From the NCBI GenBank assembly GCA_028872915.1, contig JAGWNY010000030.1, positions 1 to 37,304 on the forward strand: a stretch of DNA of 37,304 bases, read 5' to 3'. The DNA comes from Verrucomicrobiota bacterium (lineage in GTDB: Bacteria; Verrucomicrobiota; Verrucomicrobiia; Limisphaerales; UBA11358). The notes under the pieces were generated by a model. The model did not search any database. It was not told the origin of the DNA and worked only from the letters and a program-made list of their open reading frames with translations. Position numbers and translations under genes: made by a program. Below are positions 14,848 through 23,371 of this stretch, one piece after another (positions within the stretch are counted from its first letter, which is position 1; every line of letters starts with the position of its first letter).

Positions 14848-15738
14848 ATGAAAAAAAACGGCGGAAACGGCAGCAGCAGCGCTCCGTTGCCGGTTGGCAT
14901 TTCGGATGAAACGGCGTTTGGCTATCCGCGCGATTTTCTTCAAAATCGGTTCGTCTATCTGGTCATTTCGCCGCGGGCCGGCGGATTGTCGGTGGGCGTG
15001 AATTTAAACCCGGTCCTGAATTGCAATTTTAATTGTCTGTATTGCGAAGTGGACCGCGCGCAGCCGGCGCGGGCGTCGGCATTGGACATTGACCGCATGT
15101 CTTTTGAATTGCAGGCGACCCTCGAACTGGTGCGCAACGGTTCGTTGAGCCGGCAGCCGCGGTACGCCGGCCTGCCCGAAGACCTGTTGGAGGTGCGCCA
15201 CGTGGCGTTGAGCGGCGATGGCGAACCGACGCTGGCGGCGGGGTTCGGCGAAGCCGTGCAATCCGTGACTCACGTGCGGACGATGGGCCATTTTTTTAAA
15301 ATCGTGCTGGTCACGAATTCCACCGCGTTGGACGGCCCGCAGGCCCAGGACGGTTTGCGCCTGTTGACGCGCCAGGACGAAGTGTGGGCCAAGCTGGACG
15401 GCGGCACGCAGGAATACATCGCCCGCATCAACGGCGCCACCGTGTCCCTGAAAAAGATTCTGGCCAACATATTGCTCGTGGCACGGCGCCGCCCTGTGAT
15501 CATTCAAAGCCTGTTTCCGGCCATCCACGGCGAGCCGCCGCCGGCTGGTGAAATCAGGGAATATGCCATCCGGCTGAAGGAGTTGAAGCAGAACGGAGCC
15601 GAAATACCGCTCGTCCAGATTTATTCCGCGACGCGGCCAATGGCGCGGGCCGGCTGCACGCATTTGCCGCTGAAGGAGCTGTCAGAAATCGCGCGGACGG
15701 TCCGCCAGATTGCCGGGCTGCGCGCCGAAGTGTTTTAA
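14848..15738 (+). CDS. Uncharacterised radical SAM protein
   Basis: A 296-aa radical SAM enzyme with the cluster motif CNFNCLYC at about residues 53-60, the glycine-rich SGDGEPTL motif near 115 and a later KLDGG segment, suggesting a small single-domain enzyme of the COG0731-like group. It lacks an obvious SPASM or extra-cluster domain, although a few more cysteines occur. Substrate unknown. I start at ATG 14848; a GTG four codons earlier lies within the -10 box and is less likely. It is unlinked by spacing to hisC (118 bases) or kdsA (95 bases), so it is probably its own unit. Confidence 0.7.
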   Translation: MKKNGGNGSSSAPLPVGISDETAFGYPRDFLQNRFVYLVISPRAGGLSVGVNLNPVLNCNFNCLYCEVDRAQPARASALDIDRMSFELQATLELVRNGSLSRQPRYAGLPEDLLEVRHVALSGDGEPTLAAGFGEAVQSVTHVRTMGHFFKIVLVTNSTALDGPQAQDGLRLLTRQDEVWAKLDGGTQEYIARINGATVSLKKILANILLVARRRPVIIQSLFPAIHGEPPPAGEIREYAIRLKELKQNGAEIPLVQIYSATRPMARAGCTHLPLKELSEIARTVRQIAGLRAEVF

Positions 15739-15798
15739 TGAACACTTGATTTTTCCCGCTGGAATTTCAAATCAGGAGATTACCAATTTCCGGCGCGA

Positions 15799-15827
15799 TT
15801 TACTTTTTTCGGGCGCGCTGGTAAAAC
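15799..15827 (+). promoter_or_regulatory. Leaderless-type promoter of the kdsA operon
   Basis: TTTACT (15799-15804), a 17-bp spacer and TAAAAC (15822-15827), then 6 nt to the GTG at 15834. It would drive the coupled kdsA-kdsC-lptC-lptA-lptB run and supports GTG as the kdsA start. Confidence 0.5.
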
Positions 15828-15833
15828 GTTCGC

Positions 15834-16661
15834 GTGCTCAATGACTTGCTCATCTGGAAACGGCTGAAGTCGCCGCGCCAATTGTTTTTAATCGCCGGAC
15901 CGTGCGTGATAGAAAATGAGGGGTTGTGTTTGAAGGTTGCCGGGGCGTTGAAGGAGGCTTGCGCGGCGGCGGGCATTTTTTTCGTCTTCAAGGCCAGTTT
16001 TGACAAGGCCAATCGGACGTCCGCGAAATCATTTCGGGGCGTGGGGTTCGAGCGTGGACTGGAAATTCTGGGGGAAGTGCGCGCGCGGTTTGGAGTGCCG
16101 GTATTGACGGACATCCACAGCGAATTCCATGCGACGGTGGCGGGGGAAGTAGTGGATATTTTGCAGATTCCGGCCTTTCTGTGCCGTCAGACGGATTTGA
16201 TCGAAGCCGCCGTTTTGACCGGCCAGATTGTGAATATAAAAAAGGGGCAATTTCTTTCCCCGCGGGAGATGGGACAGGTGGCGGAGAAGGCGCGGCGGGC
16301 GGGCGGAGAAAGAATTCTGCTGACGGAGCGGGGCACAACGTTTGGTTACAACAATCTGGTGGCGGACATGCGTTCCATTCCCATCCTCAAATCGTTCGGC
16401 TGGCCGGTCGTTTTTGACGCGACCCATGCCGTGCAGTTGCCCGGCGGTGGCGGCGATAAATCGGCGGGGCAGCGGGAATTTGCGCCGGTGCTGGCCCGCG
16501 CGGCGCTGGCCGCCGGCGCCAATGGTTTGTTCATCGAAACGCATCCGCGGCCGGACGAAGCCCTTAGCGACGGGCCAAACATGATTCGGCTGGCCGAAAT
16601 GCCGGCGTTGCTGCGCGGATTTCGGAAGATTTTCAACGCGGCACAGCCCGTCGTGTCATGA
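15834..16661 (+). CDS. kdsA: 3-deoxy-8-phosphooctulonate synthase (KDO-8-P synthase)
   Basis: A 275-aa class I aldolase-fold synthase that condenses phosphoenolpyruvate with arabinose 5-phosphate to Kdo 8-phosphate. Recognisable blocks are LIAGPCVIE (residues 19-27), KASFDKANRTS near 53, LTDIHSEFH, DILQIPAFLCRQTDL, NIKKGQFLSP, ERGTTFGYNNLVADMRS and DATHAVQLPGG. C24 in GPCVIE marks the metal-dependent subclass (as in Aquifex), where the metal-independent E. coli type has Asn. The start is GTG with a matching promoter. Its stop overlaps kdsC by 4 bases. Confidence 0.92.
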   Translation: MLNDLLIWKRLKSPRQLFLIAGPCVIENEGLCLKVAGALKEACAAAGIFFVFKASFDKANRTSAKSFRGVGFERGLEILGEVRARFGVPVLTDIHSEFHATVAGEVVDILQIPAFLCRQTDLIEAAVLTGQIVNIKKGQFLSPREMGQVAEKARRAGGERILLTERGTTFGYNNLVADMRSIPILKSFGWPVVFDATHAVQLPGGGGDKSAGQREFAPVLARAALAAGANGLFIETHPRPDEALSDGPNMIRLAEMPALLRGFRKIFNAAQPVVS

Positions 16662-17203
16662 AGAATTCCATCCGCCGCCTCCCGCCCGCCGCCAGGCTCA
16701 GGAACATCAAATTGTTTCTTTGCGACGTGGACGGGGTATTAACCGACGGCTCGATATTTATCGGCGGACCGAGCGAATTGAAGCGGTTCAACATACGGGA
16801 CGGGCTGGGCCTTGTGCTGGCCCGGCGGGCGGGATTGAAGATTGGCTGGGTTTCGGCGCGGCCTTCGCCGGCCAGCCGGATGCGGGCGCTGGAACTGGGA
16901 ATTCATTATCTGATCCAGCAGCACGATCGTTTGAGCAAGTCGGGCGCGATTGAGAGGCTGTTAAGCCGGGAAGGGCTGGAATGGAAGGAAGTATGTTTTG
17001 TAGGGGATGACGTCGTGGATTTGGCGCCGCTGGCCAAGGCGGGAATTGGCGTGGCGGTGGCGGACGCGGGACCGGAAGCAAAGGAGGCGGCGGATTGGGT
17101 AACCCGCCACGCCGGCGGACACGGTGCGGTGCGGGAGGTGATTGAAATGATTTTGCAGGCGCAGGGAAAGTGGGAAGAGCTGATTCGCGTTTATCGGGAA
17201 TGA
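16658..17203 (+). CDS. kdsC: 3-deoxy-D-manno-octulosonate 8-phosphate phosphatase
   Basis: A 181-aa HAD-superfamily C0 phosphatase that removes phosphate from Kdo 8-phosphate. The nucleophile and acid aspartates are D23 and D25 in FLCDVDGVLTDG. Motif II is in WVSARPSPASRMRA, and motif III/IV is GDDVVDLAPL near 110. The length is typical (E. coli 188 aa). ATGA overlaps join it to kdsA before and to the LptC-like gene after, giving the same kdsC-lptC-lptA-lptB order known from proteobacteria. Confidence 0.92.
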   Translation: MKNSIRRLPPAARLRNIKLFLCDVDGVLTDGSIFIGGPSELKRFNIRDGLGLVLARRAGLKIGWVSARPSPASRMRALELGIHYLIQQHDRLSKSGAIERLLSREGLEWKEVCFVGDDVVDLAPLAKAGIGVAVADAGPEAKEAADWVTRHAGGHGAVREVIEMILQAQGKWEELIRVYRE

Positions 17204-17790
17204 CAATCAACCGGAACGATCCAGTCAAGACGGGTGGGACGGACGATTTCGCCGTTCGTGGCGGCGCCTTGCCGCCGGGTATGATGGCGCGGGCGTCACG
17301 CCGCTCGACCCAAAATTCAATGGCGCGTTTTCGGTTTGGAACCGTCCCGGCCGCCATCTGGATTTTCGCATTGTCTTTGGCGATCCAAACCGGGGCGCAG
17401 CAAGCGCCGGGAGGCGAAACGACGGATTTTACCTCCACACAATACTATCCGCATCCCAATGAGACGCGGGTGCGGTCGGAATTATCCGGGGCGCGGGCCC
17501 AACTGATGGCCGATGGCCGGTTGCTGCTCATCCAACAACTCCGGCTGGAGACGTTTGCCACCAACGGCCGGTCGCAAATGATCGTCCGGGCGCCGCAGTG
17601 CGTTTATGATCCGCTCACGGGGCAGGGCAATTCGTCCGGGCCCCTGCAACTGGAGGCGTCCGGCGGCCGGGTCCGGATTTCGGGCGAAGGTTTTTTATGG
17701 CGGCAATCGGATTCGTCTCTCATCATTTCGAATCGCGTGCAAACAACCATTATCAGCCGTCCGGCCCTAGATCATGGCCATGATGAATGA
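17200..17790 (+). CDS. lptC: Probable LptC-like LPS export protein
   Basis: A 196-aa protein with one hydrophobic N-terminal segment (about residues 48-66, AAIWIFALSLAIQTGA) and then a beta-rich region (about 85-185) resembling the OstA/LptC fold. Identification rests mainly on position: it lies between kdsC and lptA and overlaps both. I use ATG 17200, which overlaps the kdsC stop, but ATGs at 17281, 17284 or 17320 would give a more ordinary signal/anchor sequence. LptC normally bridges the LptBFG ABC complex and periplasmic LptA. Confidence 0.6.
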   Translation: MTINRNDPVKTGGTDDFAVRGGALPPGMMARASRRSTQNSMARFRFGTVPAAIWIFALSLAIQTGAQQAPGGETTDFTSTQYYPHPNETRVRSELSGARAQLMADGRLLLIQQLRLETFATNGRSQMIVRAPQCVYDPLTGQGNSSGPLQLEASGGRVRISGEGFLWRQSDSSLIISNRVQTTIISRPALDHGHDE

Positions 17791-18454
17791 CTTGACGCCT
17801 CCTCCTCCGAGGACGGCGCGCGCGGCGCGGCGGCTGCTTCGGCAGCCACTGGGGGCTGTTTTCATGGCGCTGGCGTTTTGCATGCCTTGCAGCGGCCAGA
17901 CGAATTCCGGTCCGGTCAAGGGGCAATCGAACGTGACTTATATTGATTCGGACAGCGGCGAGTTTGACCGCCGTCATGTCATTTATGAAGGCCACGTCCG
18001 GGTTCGTGACACGGGCATGAAGCTGTTCTGTGACCGGCTGGTGGCGGATGTTCCGCCGCCTGGCGGCCGGCTCTCCCACATCGTGGCCGAGACGAACGTG
18101 GTGATTGATTTCGCCGAAGGCGGGCGTGTGATGAGGGCGACGGGCGAAATGGCCGTTTACGATTTTAACATCGCCAACGGCAGGACAAATGACACCGTCA
18201 CGCTGACGGGCCGCCCGGTGGTGACAGGCGCGCAGGGTTCGACGGCGGCGGACAGGATCATTTGGGACCGCGTCCGGAACGTCTTTCATTTCGATAATCC
18301 ACGGGGCGTGCTTGAAAATCCGGCGATCGTGCCGCCTGCAAAGGCGTCGGGGGCGCAGGCGATGGAAACGAACCGGCCGCCGGTTGCAAAGGCTTCCATT
18401 TCTGGAACAAACCAGCCGGCGCCAATGACAACAAACTTCAATCCGGGTTCCTGA
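17774..18454 (+). CDS. lptA: LptA/OstA-family periplasmic LPS transport protein
   Basis: A 226-aa protein with a signal segment (about 24-41, QPLGAVFMALAFCMPCSG) followed by an OstA-like domain: VTYIDSDSGEFDRR, VIYEGHVRVRD, KLFCDRLVADV and the tail of beta-strand repeats to about residue 175. Such proteins form the beta-jellyroll bridge carrying LPS to the outer membrane. The last 50 residues are Ala/Pro/Thr-rich and look disordered. It overlaps the upstream gene by 17 bases. Three in-frame ATGs (17774, 17780, 17783) compete as start. Confidence 0.8.
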   Translation: MAMMNDLTPPPPRTARAARRLLRQPLGAVFMALAFCMPCSGQTNSGPVKGQSNVTYIDSDSGEFDRRHVIYEGHVRVRDTGMKLFCDRLVADVPPPGGRLSHIVAETNVVIDFAEGGRVMRATGEMAVYDFNIANGRTNDTVTLTGRPVVTGAQGSTAADRIIWDRVRNVFHFDNPRGVLENPAIVPPAKASGAQAMETNRPPVAKASISGTNQPAPMTTNFNPGS

Positions 18455-18473
18455 TGATGCCATTGAACTTCGG

Positions 18474-19280
18474 GTGGAACGGCATGAATTATTTGTGAGC
18501 GAGACACCGGCCAAATTGGAAAACGCCAGCGCGGCTGTTCGGGCGGGAGCGGCGGAGGGCCCGTTGCTGACCACGGAAGGGCTGGCGAAGGAATACCGGG
18601 GCAAGCGGGTGGTGGACGGGGTGTCGGTGAGCGTGAGCGCCGGAGAGATTGTGGGCTTGCTGGGGCCGAATGGCGCGGGCAAGACCACCACGTTCAACAT
18701 GGTGGTGGGCATCGTGAAGCCGGACGCCGGGATGGTAAAATTTTGCGGGCGTGACATCGCGCGCCTGCCGATGCACCAGCGTGCGCGGCGGGGCATCGGT
18801 TATTTGACACAGGAGCCGTCCGTCTTTCGGAAGCTGACGGCGGCGAACAATATCCTGGCGATTTTGGAGACATGCAGGATGACCCGGGAGGAGCGGAACA
18901 TACGGCTGAAATATCTGCTGGAGGAACTGGATTTGGCTTCCGTGGCGAACCATAAGGCGTTTCTGCTCAGTGGCGGTGAGAAGCGGCGGCTGGAGATCAC
19001 GCGGGCGTTGGTCACGAATCCGAAGCTGCTGTTGCTGGACGAGCCGTTCAGCGGCATTGATCCGATAGCCGTTTATGAGGTGCAAAAAATCGTGCGGCGG
19101 CTGAAGACGCAGGGAATGGGGATATTGATCACCGATCATAACGTCCGGGAGACTCTTAAGCTGATCGATCGAGGGTATATTATTCACAAGGGCCAGGTGC
19201 TGGTGGAAGGGAGCGCGGAATTTCTGGCGAACGATCCCAAGGCGCGCGAAATTTACCTGGGACCGGAATTCAATTTGTAG
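18474..19280 (+). CDS. lptB: LPS export ABC transporter ATP-binding protein
   Basis: A 268-aa ATPase that powers LPS extraction with LptF/LptG. It shows Walker A GPNGAGKTTT, Q-loop YLTQEPSVFRKLTAANN (the LptB-typical version), signature LLSGGEKRRLEI, Walker B LLLLDEPFSGIDPIAV and the switch histidine in ITDHNVRETL. The GTG at 18474 adds about 27 residues over E. coli LptB, and a GTG at 18495 is also possible. It is separated from lptA by 19 bases and from hprK by 86. lptF and lptG are not in the window. Confidence 0.92.
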   Translation: MERHELFVSETPAKLENASAAVRAGAAEGPLLTTEGLAKEYRGKRVVDGVSVSVSAGEIVGLLGPNGAGKTTTFNMVVGIVKPDAGMVKFCGRDIARLPMHQRARRGIGYLTQEPSVFRKLTAANNILAILETCRMTREERNIRLKYLLEELDLASVANHKAFLLSGGEKRRLEITRALVTNPKLLLLDEPFSGIDPIAVYEVQKIVRRLKTQGMGILITDHNVRETLKLIDRGYIIHKGQVLVEGSAEFLANDPKAREIYLGPEFNL

Positions 19281-19366
19281 GGCAGTGGTTGAAAAGAAAC
19301 CCGGTCTCGCGGGGCACGTTGTTTTTTTCTTCGCAAATCGGCGGTTCTCCGTAATCTGGAGGGGTC

Positions 19367-20326
19367 ATGCAACCGAACTCCGTGACTGTAGAGCAGTTTT
19401 ATCGGGAGCACACCGAGGCGCTGCAGATGCGGCTTCTGGCCGGTGAGAAGCAACTGGACCGACTGATACGCGAGCCAACGGTGAACCGTCCTGGACTGGC
19501 GTTAAGCGGGTTCACGCGATATTTTGCGTATAAACGCGTTCAGGCGGTCGGCCATGCCGAGGCCTATTATTTGCGGTCGCTGCCGACGCGAGAACGGCAG
19601 GCGCGCTACGCGTATCTGTTTGCCTACAAGATTCCCTGCATTGTGTTCAGCCGGAACCTCAAGCCGGACAAGGAATTTTTTGAGGCGTCGGAGGTCGCAG
19701 GCGTGCCGGTGTTTCAAACGCCGCTGGTGACGATGAAGTTCATCAACGCGGCGACGCTGGCCCTGGAGATGATGTTTGCGCCGCGGGGAACGGAGATGGG
19801 CAGCATGGTGGACGTGCTGGGCGTGGGGGTGTTGATCCGTGGGGAGAGCGGCATTGGCAAGAGCGAAGCGGTGCTGGCGCTCATAGAACGCGGCTACAGC
19901 CTGGTGGCCGACGACGTGACACGGGTTACCCTGGTGGACGGGCGCGAGGTGGTGGGCACCAGCCCGGAACTGACGCGCGGGCACATGGAAATCCGCGGCA
20001 TCGGCATTATCAACGTCGCCGCCATGTTTGGCGTCAAAAGCATCCGGCAGGAAAAGGTTCTGAATCTGGTGGTATCGCTCAAGCCATGGGAGGAAGTCCA
20101 TGAAGTGGAGCGGATTGGCATGGAACAGGAGTTTGTGAAAGTGCTGGGCGTGGACGTTCCGCACATGATCATTCCGGTGCGAACGGGCCGCGACCTGGCG
20201 CGCCTCATCGAAGTGGCCGCCTTTCAAACGAAGCTCAAGCTATCGGGCTACAACGCGGCGCAGGACTTGAACGAGCGGCTGATCGCGCAGATGAAAGCGG
20301 CCAAGCCGGATGCGGAAAAAATTTGA
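19367..20326 (+). CDS. hprK: HPr kinase/phosphorylase
   Basis: A 319-aa bifunctional enzyme that phosphorylates, and dephosphorylates, a serine in HPr. The C-terminal catalytic half has Walker A GESGIGKSE (159-167), then LVADDVTRV and the HprK signature EIRGIGIINVAAMFG near 205. The position where most homologues have His-Gly just before the P-loop strand reads Met-Gly here (M144), which is odd. A good Shine-Dalgarno (GGAGGGG) precedes the ATG, with a -10-like TAATCT at 19352. Its substrate HPr is encoded 45 bases downstream. The placement after lptB parallels hprK in proteobacterial rpoN-linked clusters. Confidence 0.9.
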   Translation: MQPNSVTVEQFYREHTEALQMRLLAGEKQLDRLIREPTVNRPGLALSGFTRYFAYKRVQAVGHAEAYYLRSLPTRERQARYAYLFAYKIPCIVFSRNLKPDKEFFEASEVAGVPVFQTPLVTMKFINAATLALEMMFAPRGTEMGSMVDVLGVGVLIRGESGIGKSEAVLALIERGYSLVADDVTRVTLVDGREVVGTSPELTRGHMEIRGIGIINVAAMFGVKSIRQEKVLNLVVSLKPWEEVHEVERIGMEQEFVKVLGVDVPHMIIPVRTGRDLARLIEVAAFQTKLKLSGYNAAQDLNERLIAQMKAAKPDAEKI

Positions 20327-20371
20327 ATGGCGGTTTATTCCTCCATTGTTTAGCCTTTTCGACGTTCACTC

Positions 20372-20665
20372 ATGAGCGCAAAAAAACTGCCAGACGAGTT
20401 TTTGACAAAAGAAGTGACCGTGACCAATAAACTGGGCATCCACGCCCGGCCGGCGGCGATGTTTGTCAAGACGGCCAACCGATTCGCCTGCGACATCTTT
20501 GTGGAAAAAGACGGGGAAAAAATCAACGGCAAGAGCATCATGGGCCTGATGATGCTGGCGGCGGGGCCGGGCAGCAAACTGATCCTGCACGTGCGGGGCG
20601 CGGACGCGCAGCACGCGCTCGCCGAGCTGGAAGCACTGGTACAGCGGAAGTTCGACGAGGAGTAA
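20372..20665 (+). CDS. HPr phosphocarrier protein
   Basis: A 97-aa HPr-fold protein. It has the PTS phosphorylation histidine H24 in LGIHARPAA and the regulatory serine S55 in NGKSIMGLM, which is the site HprK would modify. The N-terminus is about 10 residues longer than classical HPr. No enzyme I or sugar-specific EII gene is present in the window, so the role may be regulatory rather than sugar uptake, as for NPr. It is probably cotranscribed with hprK. Confidence 0.92.
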   Translation: MSAKKLPDEFLTKEVTVTNKLGIHARPAAMFVKTANRFACDIFVEKDGEKINGKSIMGLMMLAAGPGSKLILHVRGADAQHALAELEALVQRKFDEE

Positions 20666-20728
20666 CGTCCGGGGCATGGCGGGCCTGCGCCGGGCGGAGA
20701 CTCAAATTTTAAACCGACAACCACGCAC

Positions 20729-21016
20729 ATGGCGGAAAACCGGCTGGACATCCGATACGTCGCGCATCTGGCGCGACTGGCGCTCACGCCGGACGAGGAG
20801 ACGAAACTTTCGGCGCAACTGGGCAACATCCTCGGCTACATTGAAAAATTAAAGCAGCCCGACGTGGCCGGCGTGGAGCCGACCGCCCACGCCGTGCCGC
20901 TGATCAATGTCACGCGTCCGGACGCCGTCGGCGTATCGCTTTCCCAGGAAGAAGCGTTGCGCAACGCGCCCGCCTCCGCGTCCGGCCTTTTCATTGTTCC
21001 GAAAATTGTCGAGTAG
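20729..21016 (+). CDS. gatC: Asp-tRNA(Asn)/Glu-tRNA(Gln) amidotransferase subunit GatC
   Basis: A 95-aa small subunit that stabilises GatA and GatB. It matches the family along its length: IRYVAHLARLALTPDEE at 8-24, QLGNILGYIEKLKQPDVAGVEPT at 30-52, and a tail with LRNAPASASGLFIVPKIVE. It stands 63 bases after the HPr gene and 42 before gatA, the usual gatC-gatA order. gatB is not here. Confidence 0.92.
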   Translation: MAENRLDIRYVAHLARLALTPDEETKLSAQLGNILGYIEKLKQPDVAGVEPTAHAVPLINVTRPDAVGVSLSQEEALRNAPASASGLFIVPKIVE

Positions 21017-21058
21017 CCCCGCTTCAATGATGCGCATCCGCGGCGCCTGTTTTTGACC

Positions 21059-22513
21059 ATGCTCCACCGGCTTACGATATCCGATCTGGCGGCAAAACTT
21101 GCCAGGCGCGAGGTGTCGGCGCGGGAGATCATGCAATCCTGCCTGGATCAAATCGCCCGCGTGGACGGGCGGATTCATGCCTTCATCAGCCATGACGCCG
21201 AAGACGCGCTGGCGCAAGCGGATGCCGCCGATCGTGAACTGACCCGCGGCGTGGCGGGAAAGCCGTTACTGGGCATCCCGATTGCGCTGAAGGACGTCCT
21301 GGCGGTCAAAAACCAGCCGTTGCATTGCGGTTCGAAAATTTTGGACGGATTTATTTCGCCCTACGACGCCACAGTGGTTGAAAAATTAAGGGCTGCCGGC
21401 GCCATTGTTTTTGGACGGCTGAACATGGACGAATTTGCGATGGGCAGTTCGACCGAAAATTCGGCATTCGGGCCGACCCGGAATCCCTGGGACATTGAGC
21501 GGATTCCCGGTGGATCATCGGGCGGTTCGGCGGCGGCGGTGGCGGCGGATGAGTGCATCGCGAGCCTCGGATCGGATACGGGGGGTTCCATCCGGCAACC
21601 GGCGGCGTTATGCGGCGTGGTCGGCTTGAAACCGACTTATGGCCGCGTTTCGCGTTACGGACTGGTCGCGTTTGCCAGTTCGCTGGACCAGATCGGGCCG
21701 CTGGCCAAGACGGTCTCCGACGCGGCAACCCTGCTGGGGGCGATGAGCGGACACGATCCCCGCGACTCGACCAGTGTGCCGCAGCCCGTGCCGGATTACG
21801 GCGCCGCCCTGACGGGCATCAAAGGGATCAAAATTGGCCTGCCGGCGGAATATATGATTGGCGGTTTGGATCCCGAAGCGAAGGCTGCCGTGGATACCGC
21901 CGTGAAAAAGCTGGCCGGGTTGGGCGCGGAAATCGTTGATATATCCCTGCCCCACACTGATTACGCTGTCGCCACCTATTATATCATTGCCACCGCCGAA
22001 GCCTCGGCCAACCTTGCCCGGTTTGACGGCGTCCGATATGGCGCGCGGGTGGAAGGGGCGGATTTGGCGGAAATGTATTGCGGGACGCGGGGAGCGGGTT
22101 TTGGCCCGGAGGTGAAGCGGCGGATCATCCTGGGCACCTACGTGCTGAGCAGCGGTTACTATGACGCGTATTATTTGCGGGCGCAGAAGGTTCGCACCCT
22201 GATTCGCAACGATTTTCTCCAGGCATTCGAGACGGTGGATGCCATTGTCACGCCCACCGCGCCGACGGCGGCATTCCGCATCGGGGAAAAATCGGCGGAC
22301 CCGCTTCAGATGTATCTGTCCGACATTTTCACCATTTCATGCAATTTGGCGGGCATTTGCGGCATCAGCATTCCGTGCGGCTTCACCTCGGCTCCCCGGC
22401 TGCCCATCGGGCTGCAATTGCTCGGCAAACCGTTTGGCGAGGAATCCATCTTGAAAATTGCCGCGGCGTTTGAACAAGATACGGCGTGGCATGGCCAGAA
22501 ACCGCCGCTCTAA
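21059..22513 (+). CDS. gatA: Asp-tRNA(Asn)/Glu-tRNA(Gln) amidotransferase subunit GatA
   Basis: A 484-aa amidase-signature enzyme that releases ammonia from glutamine for transamidation of mischarged tRNA. The Ser-cisSer-Lys triad is visible: Lys in [10 protein letters not shown] near 80, cis-Ser in [13 protein letters not shown] near 150 and the nucleophile Ser in [12 protein letters not shown] near 175. [20 protein letters not shown] confirms GatA over other amidases. I start at ATG 21059; a TTG two codons upstream is less likely. The gene is complete and normal in length. Confidence 0.94.
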   Translation: MLHRLTISDLAAKLARREVSAREIMQSCLDQIARVDGRIHAFISHDAEDALAQADAADRELTRGVAGKPLLGIPIALKDVLAVKNQPLHCGSKILDGFISPYDATVVEKLRAAGAIVFGRLNMDEFAMGSSTENSAFGPTRNPWDIERIPGGSSGGSAAAVAADECIASLGSDTGGSIRQPAALCGVVGLKPTYGRVSRYGLVAFASSLDQIGPLAKTVSDAATLLGAMSGHDPRDSTSVPQPVPDYGAALTGIKGIKIGLPAEYMIGGLDPEAKAAVDTAVKKLAGLGAEIVDISLPHTDYAVATYYIIATAEASANLARFDGVRYGARVEGADLAEMYCGTRGAGFGPEVKRRIILGTYVLSSGYYDAYYLRAQKVRTLIRNDFLQAFETVDAIVTPTAPTAAFRIGEKSADPLQMYLSDIFTISCNLAGICGISIPCGFTSAPRLPIGLQLLGKPFGEESILKIAAAFEQDTAWHGQKPPL

Positions 22514-22525
22514 GCAGTTCTCCGA

Positions 22526-23353
22526 ATGCAGAATATCGGCAAAACGACATTTTGGTTGGGAATGACGCTGCCGTCGCTGGCGCTGCTGGCGATGGTTTGG
22601 ATCGTTCACCGGACCTATGTCGAATATAACGACGCCGTCGCCGCCGCAACCCGGGCGGAAAAAGTTTTCATTCTTTTGGATAAAGCCCGGACCCGCGTTA
22701 CGGCCGCCGGGATGGGCGAGCGCGGTTATTTATTGACCGGGCGCGGGCAATATCGGCGTCTTCATGACACGGCGCTGGCTGCGGCCGACAACGATCTCGA
22801 GGAATTGAAACCGCTGTTCGAAGGTGATCCGACCCAGGAAAAGACCCTGAACCAATTGGAAACGGAAATGAAAAACCGGCTGGAAACCGGGGGGACAGAC
22901 TCGGGGCAAGACGCGCGGCCGGACGCGTCGGCCGGGACATTGACCGATCACAACGGAAAATCCGGCCCTGAATTTCAACGGCTGTTTGATCTTATGCAGC
23001 AGCACGAAGCGGATTTGGTTGCCCAACGTGACAAGCGCATTGAGGGGCGGCTTCTGTTTGACCAGGAGGTTGCCATCGGTCTGGTGATCGTGACGGCCAT
23101 CGGGCTGCTGACGGTCATTGGCGTGGCGGCGGGCTTTGCGCGGCTTCGGCGAGTTGTCACCATCTGCGCGTGGACCGGCCAGGTGCAGGACGGTGAAGAT
23201 TGGGTGCGCCTGGAAGATTACCTGAAGAAGCGGTTTGGGGTCTCGGTAACCCACGGCGTCTCAAAGGAAGCGGCGGACAAGATGATGCAAGGCTCGCGGC
23301 CTGCGCGCGTGACGATGGACAAACAGATTCCACCCGATCCGCCGAAGCCGTAA
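22526..23353 (+). CDS. CHASE3-domain membrane protein with a degenerate C-terminal cysteine motif
   Basis: A 275-aa protein with a transmembrane helix at about 9-27, a periplasmic CHASE3-like domain (about 30-175, including the hallmark ERGYLLTG at 65-72), a second transmembrane helix at about 182-204 and a short cytoplasmic tail. The tail (209-254) resembles the ICxxCKKIRDDxGYW...LEDYI...HGIC module found at the end of many sensor proteins. Here only the first cysteine remains (ICAWTGQV, EDWVRLEDYL, THGVSKEAADK). There is no kinase, cyclase or methyl-accepting domain, so it is a stripped-down sensor of unknown output. It starts 12 bases after gatA. Confidence 0.65.
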   Translation: MQNIGKTTFWLGMTLPSLALLAMVWIVHRTYVEYNDAVAAATRAEKVFILLDKARTRVTAAGMGERGYLLTGRGQYRRLHDTALAAADNDLEELKPLFEGDPTQEKTLNQLETEMKNRLETGGTDSGQDARPDASAGTLTDHNGKSGPEFQRLFDLMQQHEADLVAQRDKRIEGRLLFDQEVAIGLVIVTAIGLLTVIGVAAGFARLRRVVTICAWTGQVQDGEDWVRLEDYLKKRFGVSVTHGVSKEAADKMMQGSRPARVTMDKQIPPDPPKP

Positions 23354-23371
23354 CAATGGGGGCGGGAGAAA

